A stretch of DNA of 64,000 bases from Streptomyces sp. NBC_00663. GTDB lineage: Bacteria > Actinomycetota > Actinomycetes > Streptomycetales > Streptomycetaceae. The notes below the pieces were generated by a model. It had not been told where the DNA came from and made no database searches. It worked only from the letters and a program-made list of their open reading frames with translations. The position numbers and the translations under genes are program-made. How positions within the stretch are numbered: position 1 is the stretch's first letter; each line of letters starts with the position of its first letter. Below are positions 7,698 through 13,256 of the stretch, piece by piece. The stretch is from the NCBI RefSeq assembly GCF_036226885.1, contig NZ_CP109027.1, positions 6,448,001-6,512,000 of the forward strand. Direction: 5' to 3'.

Positions 7698-9161
7698 ATG
7701 ACGACAACCACCCCTGCCGGAACGGGTTCCGAGCCCGCTCCGAGCCCCGCGATCAGTGAAACACCCGGCACTGACAATGGCCCCCGCCCGCTCCTCGCCG
7801 TCGTCCTCGCCGCGATGTTCATGGCCATGCTCGACGTCTTCATCGTGAACGTCGCGGCCCCCACCATAGGTTCCGAACTCCACGCCTCGGGCGCCGAGTT
7901 GCAGCTGGTGGTCGCGGGATACACCATCACCTACGCGGTGCTGCTGATCACCGGTGCCCGCCTCGGCGACCGGTTCGGTCCCGGCCGGGCCCACCTCGCC
8001 GGGATGGCCCTGTTCACCGCCGCCTCGCTCGCCTGCGGACTGGCGCAGGGGGCCACCGAACTGATCGTGTTCCGGCTGGTCCAGGGCGCCGGCTCGGCGC
8101 TGATGATCCCGCAGGTGCTCAGCCTGATCCAGCGGAACTTCGTCGGTGAGGCCCGGGTGAAGGCGCTCGGCGCGTACTCGGCGGTGCTGGCCGTCGGCGC
8201 GGCCGCCGGGCAGGTGTTCGGCGGGGTCCTGGTCAGCGCGGATCTGTTCGGCACCGGCTGGCGGCCGGTGTTCCTGGTGAACGTGCCCGTGGGCGTCGTA
8301 CTCCTGGTCGTCGGCGGGCGCGTGCTGCCGCGGGGCGGCGGGAGCGGGCGTCGGCGCGGGCTCGATCTGCCGGGGCTCGTCCTGCTCGGCACGGCCGTCT
8401 CGCTGTTCACGGTGCCGCTGGTGCTGGGGCAGGAGCAGGACTGGCCGCTGTGGTCGTGGCTGTCGCTGGCCGCGGCCGTGGTCCTGTTCGCCGTGTTCTG
8501 CCGGTTCGAGTCGCGGCTGGCCCGGCGGGGCGGCGACCCGCTCATCGCGCCGAGGGTGCTGCGCCACCCCGGTATGGGACTGGCGGTCCTGCGCATCATG
8601 GCCGTCATGGCGGTCAACGGCGGCTTCCTGTTCCTGCTGACCCTGCATCTCCAGGGCGGCCTCGGCTACAGCGCCCTGCGCTCCGGCCTCACCTTCGTGC
8701 CGACCGCGGTCGCCTTCGGCGTGGTCGGACTGACCTGGCGCAACTGGCCCGCCGTGTGGCAGCGGGCCTTGGCGCCCGCCGGGTTCGCGCTCACCGCGCT
8801 GGCCGTGGCCGGGACCGGCCTCGCGCTCAAGGGCGGCGGCGAGGGCGGAGCCCTGGCCCATGCGTCGTACGTCGGTGTGGGCGTCGGTCTCGCGCTCGCC
8901 TTCAGCCCCACGCTCACCCGGGCCCTGGCGACCGTGCGGCCCGAGGACGCGGCGGACGCCAGCGGTCTGCTCGCCACCGTCACCCAGCTCGGCCAGCTGA
9001 CCGGCGTCGCGGTGTTCGGCACACTGTTCTTCAACCGGCTTGAGTCACTTGGGGCCCCGGAGGCGTATACCTCTGCGGAGGCGCTTTTGGCGTGCATGTT
9101 CGCGCTGGCCGGGACCGCTGCGGTGGGTGCCGTGTCCGGACTGGTACTGAGGCGTCGCTGA
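7698..9161 (+). CDS. MFS drug exporter, DHA2 (EmrB/QacA) type
   Basis: Predicted proton-coupled exporter with 14 membrane helices. After a ~40-residue polar N-terminus, helix 1 reads LLAVVLAAMFMAMLDVFIVN, followed by VAAPTIG typical of the DHA2 group. The loop motif GARLGDRFGPGRAH lies between TM2 and TM3. The 487-residue length is normal. Start ATG 7698 (MTTTTPAG) is chosen because the frame upstream shows no coding character. Divergent from the MmyB-like regulator, so probably induced by a ligand of that regulator. Substrate not predictable; antiseptic, dye or antibiotic efflux is the usual role. Confidence 0.88.
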   Translation: MTTTTPAGTGSEPAPSPAISETPGTDNGPRPLLAVVLAAMFMAMLDVFIVNVAAPTIGSELHASGAELQLVVAGYTITYAVLLITGARLGDRFGPGRAHLAGMALFTAASLACGLAQGATELIVFRLVQGAGSALMIPQVLSLIQRNFVGEARVKALGAYSAVLAVGAAAGQVFGGVLVSADLFGTGWRPVFLVNVPVGVVLLVVGGRVLPRGGGSGRRRGLDLPGLVLLGTAVSLFTVPLVLGQEQDWPLWSWLSLAAAVVLFAVFCRFESRLARRGGDPLIAPRVLRHPGMGLAVLRIMAVMAVNGGFLFLLTLHLQGGLGYSALRSGLTFVPTAVAFGVVGLTWRNWPAVWQRALAPAGFALTALAVAGTGLALKGGGEGGALAHASYVGVGVGLALAFSPTLTRALATVRPEDAADASGLLATVTQLGQLTGVAVFGTLFFNRLESLGAPEAYTSAEALLACMFALAGTAAVGAVSGLVLRRR

Positions 9162-9230
9162 CCGTATTGGTCCGGCCGTGGCAGAATCAAACGGCCGGAA
9201 GGGGGCGCGGCCCGACGGGAGGGAGTAGCG

Positions 9231-9404
9231 ATGCCTGCGAGCATCCTCGAGGAGGTCGACGGCCTCCTCGGAGCAGTGCTGGCCCGGGACACCGTCACCC
9301 GCCTCATCTGCCCTTCCTGCGGTTCCCTCCATGTCGCGCAAGTGCTCGGTGACAACGGCGGAATCTCCTACGTGTGCACGGCCTGCGGCCACAGCTGGAG
9401 CTGA
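9231..9404 (+). CDS. Small zinc-ribbon protein (57 aa)
   Basis: Translates to 57 residues: a short helix (SILEEVDGLLGAVLARD), then CPSC at about 27-30 and CTACG at about 49-53. These are two CxxC knuckles ~20 residues apart and would bind one zinc. The ribosome site GGGAGGGAG ends 6 nt before the ATG. Only 3 bp separate it from the next small Cys-rich gene, so the two form an operon. No enzyme function; a nucleic-acid or protein adaptor role is inferred. Confidence 0.7.
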   Translation: MPASILEEVDGLLGAVLARDTVTRLICPSCGSLHVAQVLGDNGGISYVCTACGHSWS

Positions 9405-9407
9405 TCG

Positions 9408-9641
9408 ATGGGTGCACACAGGCGAAAGTGCGACTGGTGCGGCAGCGGGACGCCGATCGTGCGGGACATGGAGCCCCTCAATCCCGATTACCAGTACTGG
9501 TGCGAGGAATGCGCGCGGGCGCTGATCATAAAAGGCGACCCGATCGAGACGTACCGGGAGCTCGAGGGCGAGCCGATCTATGGCCGGCTGCTCGAAGAGC
9601 ACTGCACGCTCAAGAGGTTCTACTCGTTCGTCACGGCCTGA
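9408..9641 (+). CDS. Small Cys-rich (zinc-binding) protein, 77 aa
   Basis: Two CxxC pairs (CDWCGSG at 8-14 and CEECARA at about 32-38) suggest a treble-clef-like zinc site. The rest is polar and Tyr/Glu rich (DPIETYRELEGEPIYGRLLEEH). GGAG lies 7 nt before ATG, within the end of the preceding zinc-ribbon gene; the pair is probably co-translated. Not recognised as a characterised family. It sits between the MFS exporter and the second tRNA-Ala, but nothing in it suggests a link to either. Confidence 0.7.
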   Translation: MGAHRRKCDWCGSGTPIVRDMEPLNPDYQYWCEECARALIIKGDPIETYRELEGEPIYGRLLEEHCTLKRFYSFVTA

Positions 9642-9673
9642 GGTCCGCCGGTGGTGGGCCTCAGGGAAACGAT

Positions 9674-9704
9674 TTGGTGTTCCACCCGGGGGAGCGTGTA
9701 ATGT
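9674..9704 (+). promoter_or_regulatory. Candidate promoter of tRNA-Ala (copy 2)
   Basis: TTGGTG, 19 nt, TAATGT. The -10 ends 39 nt before the mature tRNA, the same distance as in copy 1, although the flanking sequences differ. Confidence 0.4.
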
Positions 9705-9743
9705 TGGCGTCGCCGCCGGGGGAAACCGCGGAGGACACCGCAA

Positions 9744-9816
9744 GGGGCTATAGCTCAGTTGGTAGAGCGCCTGCATGGCATGCAGGAGGTCAGGAGTTCA
9801 ATTCTCCTTAGCTCCA
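9744..9816 (+). tRNA. tRNA-Ala (anticodon GGC), copy 2
   Basis: Same 73-nt sequence and fold as 6635-6707, including the anticodon loop ATGGCAT. The identity continues a few bases into the 3' flank (CAGA) and then breaks. Separate promoter and terminator show that it is an independent unit, not the end of a polycistron. Confidence 0.97.
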
Positions 9817-9823
9817 CAGAAAG

Positions 9824-9854
9824 ATCCCGCCGGATCATCTTGATCCGGCGGGAT
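9824..9854. terminator. Strong hairpin terminator after tRNA-Ala copy 2
   Basis: ATCCCGCCGGATCA pairs perfectly with its complement (14 bp) around a TCT loop, followed by TCTTGCGTTTCC. A clear intrinsic terminator for the tRNA. Confidence 0.85.
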
Positions 9855-9883
9855 TCTTGCGTTTCCGGGGGCAGTTGACATGC

Positions 9884-9918
9884 CGAAGGGGGCCGCCCGG
9901 ATCGGGCGGCCCCCTTCG
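9884..9918 (-). terminator. Hairpin terminator after the NuoF-like gene
   Basis: A 15-bp perfect stem of GC-rich sequence (GAAGGGGGCCGCCC and complement) around a 5-nt loop. It lies 11 bp beyond the stop of the minus-strand redox gene. It lies back to back with the tRNA terminator, so transcription from both sides is blocked. Confidence 0.8.
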
Positions 9919-9928
9919 TGCTGTCGGC

Positions 9929-11542
9929 TCAGCGACCCAGAGCGCGGCGGCCGCGGCCCTGGGAGAGGACCGGCAGGTTGCGGGACGCGCCGTTGTCGCG
10001 GGGGGCCGCTTCCTCGAGGCGCAGGGCGAGGGCGGGGCAGCGGCGGACCGCGCGGAGGGCCTTCGCCTCGGCGTAGCGGGGGACCTGGGCCTGGGCGACC
10101 GTGGGGAAGCCGTCGGCGCCGAGTTCGAAGACCTCCGGGAGGATGTCGGCGCACAGACCGTGGCCGCGGCACAGCGTCCAGTCGACGTAGATCTTCTGGC
10201 GGCTGGGGCCGTTCTCCTCGGACGTGGCACCGCCCGGGAGGCCCGCGGGCGCCATGCCGCCCTCGAAGAGCGGCAGAACGCCCTCCACGGGCCGTCCGCA
10301 GCCGTTGCCGAGGACGTGGGCGGCGAGGTCGTCGGTGAACGCCTTGATGGTCGACTCCAGGAACATCGCGGAGCCGTCCGGGTGCGAGCACGCGCCGCGC
10401 CGCTTCACGTTCTTGGCGACCTGCTTGAGCGCCTCCAGGGCGGCCGGGCCGCCGCCGTTGAGGATGTCCTCCATGCCGCGCGCGGCGGCCGGCAGACCGA
10501 GGTAGCAGGGACCGCACTGGCCCGCGCTCTCCTCGGCCAGCCACTTCGCCACCATCAGCGACTCGCCCAGCGGGCAGGTCTCCTGACTGATCGGCAGGAT
10601 CGCGCCCGCGCCGAGCGCACCGCCCACCGCGTCCAGGGAGTTGCGGGAGACGACCGCCTCGTTGACGGTCGCGGCGTCGATCCACTTGCCGTGGTAGCCG
10701 CCGGTGAGCACACCCTGCGGAACGGGCGGGGCGCCGGCGAGCTGGAGGATGTAGCGCAGCGGTACGCCGGTGGGGGCCTCGATCACCATGGGGCGGGCGA
10801 CCGCGCCGGAGACCGTGAGCATGACGGTGCCCGGCTCGTCGTACAGCCCGGTGTTGCCGTAGCGCTCCGGGCCGATGCGGGCGGCGATCGCCAGCTGGGC
10901 GAACGTCTCCGCGTTCGACAGGAGGGTCGGTGCGCCGCCCACGCCGTTCTGGGAGGCGCTGACCTTGCGGCCGGGCGGGATCGCCGGGCCGCCGTCGATG
11001 GAGCGGATCAGTGACGCCGCCGCTCCGGTGACCATACGGACGGGGTTGCGCTGCACGCGCGCGCGAAGGGCCGATCTACGGCCGTTGCTGAGGCCGCGTT
11101 CGGCGAGCGCGGCCTCCATGGAGCGCTGGGTGGACTCCCGGGTGACCCCGATCACGAGCGTGCGGGCGCCCAGGGCTTCGGCGGCCAGCAGGGCGCCGTC
11201 CAGGATGAGGTGCGGGGCACGGTTGATGAGCACCGTGTCCTTGCGGCAGGCCGGTTCGTCCTCGCTGCCGTTGACGACGACGACCGGTCGTACCCCGCGC
11301 TTGATGGCCGCCTCGGCGACCGAGCGCAGCTTCTTGTGGAAGGGGAAGCCCGCGCCGCCGCGGCCCTTCAGGTTGATGTTCTCGGCGAGCTTCGCGAGCT
11401 GCTCGCCGCCCATGGGTTCGAGCGGCCCGTGCACCTTCAGGTGCATGGGCAGATCGAGTCTTTCGACAAGGTCGAAGCCTGACGTGAGCTGGGGAAGACC
11501 GACCACGCGGACTTCTGGGACGTCGGGCAGGGCCTCGTTCAC
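9929..11542 (-). CDS. NuoF-like NADH-binding flavo-iron-sulfur protein with C-terminal ferredoxin
   Basis: Resembles the 51-kDa NADH dehydrogenase subunit. GRGGAGFP (FMN/NADH loop) is at about 60, and an NGSEDEPACRKD segment follows. An SLBB-like domain spans ~240-310, and a CGPCYLG...C cluster of the 4Fe-4S domain is at ~360-410. It then carries an extra C-terminal ferredoxin (CRGHGLCADILPEVF ... RRCPALAL), three Cys consistent with a 3Fe-4S cluster. It is far from any other nuo gene and overlaps the upstream haem b membrane gene by 4 bp (GTGA). GGAGG sits 6 nt before the GTG start. Inferred role: takes electrons from NADH and passes them to the membrane partner. Confidence 0.85.
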   Translation of the reverse strand: MNEALPDVPEVRVVGLPQLTSGFDLVERLDLPMHLKVHGPLEPMGGEQLAKLAENINLKGRGGAGFPFHKKLRSVAEAAIKRGVRPVVVVNGSEDEPACRKDTVLINRAPHLILDGALLAAEALGARTLVIGVTRESTQRSMEAALAERGLSNGRRSALRARVQRNPVRMVTGAAASLIRSIDGGPAIPPGRKVSASQNGVGGAPTLLSNAETFAQLAIAARIGPERYGNTGLYDEPGTVMLTVSGAVARPMVIEAPTGVPLRYILQLAGAPPVPQGVLTGGYHGKWIDAATVNEAVVSRNSLDAVGGALGAGAILPISQETCPLGESLMVAKWLAEESAGQCGPCYLGLPAAARGMEDILNGGGPAALEALKQVAKNVKRRGACSHPDGSAMFLESTIKAFTDDLAAHVLGNGCGRPVEGVLPLFEGGMAPAGLPGGATSEENGPSRQKIYVDWTLCRGHGLCADILPEVFELGADGFPTVAQAQVPRYAEAKALRAVRRCPALALRLEEAAPRDNGASRNLPVLSQGRGRRALGR

Positions 11543-12828
11543 CTATAGCCTCCGGAAGGCATGTTCCAAGGTTCGCCCGAACCCGGTGCGCCGAAGTCGT
11601 AGGAGTCACCGGGCGTTGGATCAGTGGCGGGACCGCTGTTGTACGTGTCGTTCGGGTAGTACGCGCCGGAGGCGGCGTTCGACTCACCGGTGTCGTACAC
11701 GTCACTCGTGCCGTATCCGGACGTGTCCGTATTGCGGTAGGTCGGGATATTGTATCCGGTGTCCTGGAGCGGGTCGTAGGCCGACGGAGGTGCCTCGCCG
11801 ACCGGCGGCGGGGACGGGATCGGCCAGCTGCCCGAGGTGCTGCCGCCGGTGTCGTAGCGGGGCACGGCCTGCGTGGGCTGCATGTCCATGGGCAAGTCCA
11901 TGCGGGCGGTCTGGTCGGCGCCGTAGGACGGCTGCTGCGGGATGCGCGGGGTGGGCTGGACGGCGCGGTAGGCGGCGGCGAAGCCGTTCGCGGGCTCCGG
12001 GGCGGGGGCGGGCGCGGGTGCCTCGTACGAGGGCTCCGGGCGGGACCGCGCGGCTCGCGTGTTCTCGTAGCCCGGCAGGGCGGAGGCGGCCTCGGCGACC
12101 TTGGCCCGGCTCGCGTCCAGTTCCTCGCGGCCCGGCCGGTCCTCGGTGCCCAGGATCGCCTGGATCCGGTCGGCGACCTTGCGCTTGACCGGGCGCGGCG
12201 CCGCGCGCAGGGCGAGCGCGGCCATCACGCCGGCCAGGGAGAGGCTGTAGAGGATCACGAAGACCGGCTTCGCCTCGCGGCCCGAGTACAGGCCGTGGAT
12301 CAGCGCGAAGCACCAGGCCGGGTACGCCAGCATGTGCATGGCCCGCCAGCGGGCGGCGACCGGCGCGGGGGAGGCGAACTGGTTGCGCAGGGCGCCGGTG
12401 ATGCCCACGAAGATCATCAGCAGCCCGGCCAGCGAGCCGAGGCCGATCAGGCCGGCGCTGCCGGTGACGCCGAGCGAGAACGGGACGATCGCGCCGATCA
12501 GCTGGGTGTGATCGAGGGCGACCTTGGTGGTGATGTGCAGCAGCAGGAACGCGATCGAGCCGACGGCGGTCGTCCGGTGAACGGCCTGGCCGATGATCCG
12601 CTGTTTGGGGTTGAGGAAGATCCGGTCCTGGGCGACCAGGCCCCAGATCACCGAGCAGCTGAGGGAGACGAGGGACAGCACGCCCGCGCCGAAGTTCAGG
12701 AAGTCACGGACCGTGTCACCTCCTACCAGCACGAACACGGGTATGAAGAGCAGAACGACAGCCGACGCCATGCCGTAGGCCGAGCGGCCGGGCCTGGGGA
12801 GCGAGCTGTTACTTCGACGAGGGTTCAT
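11539..12828 (-). CDS. Ferric-reductase-like transmembrane cytochrome b protein
   Basis: Six or so hydrophobic segments span residues ~20-210. Two His pairs sit in helices: AVHRTTAVGSIAFLLLHITT and RAMHMLAYPAWCFALIHG. This spacing is typical of the ferric-reductase-like domain, where the four His bind two haems b. The C-terminal ~200 residues are disordered and rich in Pro, Tyr, Asp and Gly. No FAD/NAD domain is fused, so an outside electron donor is needed; the coupled NuoF-like gene is the obvious candidate. GGAG lies 8 nt before ATG 12828. Electron acceptor unknown. Confidence 0.82.
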   Translation of the reverse strand: MNPRRSNSSLPRPGRSAYGMASAVVLLFIPVFVLVGGDTVRDFLNFGAGVLSLVSLSCSVIWGLVAQDRIFLNPKQRIIGQAVHRTTAVGSIAFLLLHITTKVALDHTQLIGAIVPFSLGVTGSAGLIGLGSLAGLLMIFVGITGALRNQFASPAPVAARWRAMHMLAYPAWCFALIHGLYSGREAKPVFVILYSLSLAGVMAALALRAAPRPVKRKVADRIQAILGTEDRPGREELDASRAKVAEAASALPGYENTRAARSRPEPSYEAPAPAPAPEPANGFAAAYRAVQPTPRIPQQPSYGADQTARMDLPMDMQPTQAVPRYDTGGSTSGSWPIPSPPPVGEAPPSAYDPLQDTGYNIPTYRNTDTSGYGTSDVYDTGESNAASGAYYPNDTYNSGPATDPTPGDSYDFGAPGSGEPWNMPSGGYR

Positions 12829-13066
12829 GGGGGCAACTCCGAGCAGTTCGGGAAGGCGGTCCCGCTGCCGCACTCTAAGTGGAGCCATACCGATCGGTAC
12901 GGGGTTTGAGTTATTGCGTTGTTATCAAAAGGCCGTGGGCTTGTTGCGTTGTCCCTTAGTGGGTGTTACGCGAAGTAACTTTTGACGTTTGTTCAGTTCG
13001 GTACCCGATGTCCGGGGCCTACAGGAGGCATACGTAAGCGCGTCGCGGCTTGCTCAACGGCTGCGG
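12829..13066. other. AT-richer control region between haem b gene and leuS leader
   Basis: No gene seen. It holds a perfect 12-bp palindrome TACCGATCGGTA at 12888-12899, 60 bp upstream of the haem b gene start and a plausible repressor site for it. An inverted repeat GTTAC-N5-GTAAC lies at 12965-12979. Base composition is clearly lower in GC than its surroundings. Likely holds divergent promoters. Confidence 0.45.
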
Positions 13067-13072
13067 TACCCT
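13067..13072 (+). promoter_or_regulatory. Candidate -10 of the leuS leader transcript
   Basis: TACCCT ends 6 nt before the ATG of the leader peptide, so the mRNA may begin at that ATG (leaderless). No clear -35 is seen. Confidence 0.35.
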
Positions 13073-13078
13073 GACGCC

Positions 13079-13117
13079 ATGCGTGCCGTACGCCTTCTGC
13101 TTAGCGAGCCGCGCTGA
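13079..13117 (+). CDS. leuS leader peptide (12 aa, three consecutive Leu codons)
   Basis: The reading frame encodes MRAVRLLLSEPR and stops. The three adjacent Leu codons are CTT CTG CTT; CTT is rare in high-GC genomes, so a shortage of charged leucyl-tRNA should stall ribosomes here. Its last nine bases (CCGCGCTGA, including the stop) pair exactly with TCAGCGCGG at 13154-13162. A terminator hairpin lies 48 nt past the stop and leuS starts at 13257. This is the logic of a ribosome-dependent attenuator. It resembles Leu-rich leader peptides described for actinobacterial amino-acid genes. Confidence 0.75.
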   Translation: MRAVRLLLSEPR

Positions 13118-13189
13118 CCAGTCCCGACCGCCGGTGAACCGGACGGGTCGGAATCAGCGCGGCGTCCCCTCCTGTGCGAGGGGATTTTT
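13109..13189 (+). promoter_or_regulatory. Transcription attenuator of leuS
   Basis: A 9-bp stem (13109-13117 with 13154-13162) encloses a CCGACC/GGTCGG stem (13124-13129, 13146-13151). Directly after it comes an intrinsic terminator, CCCCTC-6 nt-GAGGGG followed by ATTTTTC (13166-13189). A ribosome at the leader stop codon would cover one side of the outer stem. The exact antiterminator partner of the CCCCTC arm is not obvious to me. Confidence 0.7.
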
Positions 13190-13256
13190 CATTTGCTGAT
13201 GTCACAGCCTGGACGACGCAGCCGCTGGCAGAGACGATCGATGGAGCTTAAGGATC

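Noticed and set aside
6635..9816. An integrated element using tRNA-Ala as attachment site
   Set aside because: There is no integrase, excisionase or replication gene between the tRNAs, and the second tRNA is complete with promoter rather than a partial att copy. Kept only as a question about duplication.
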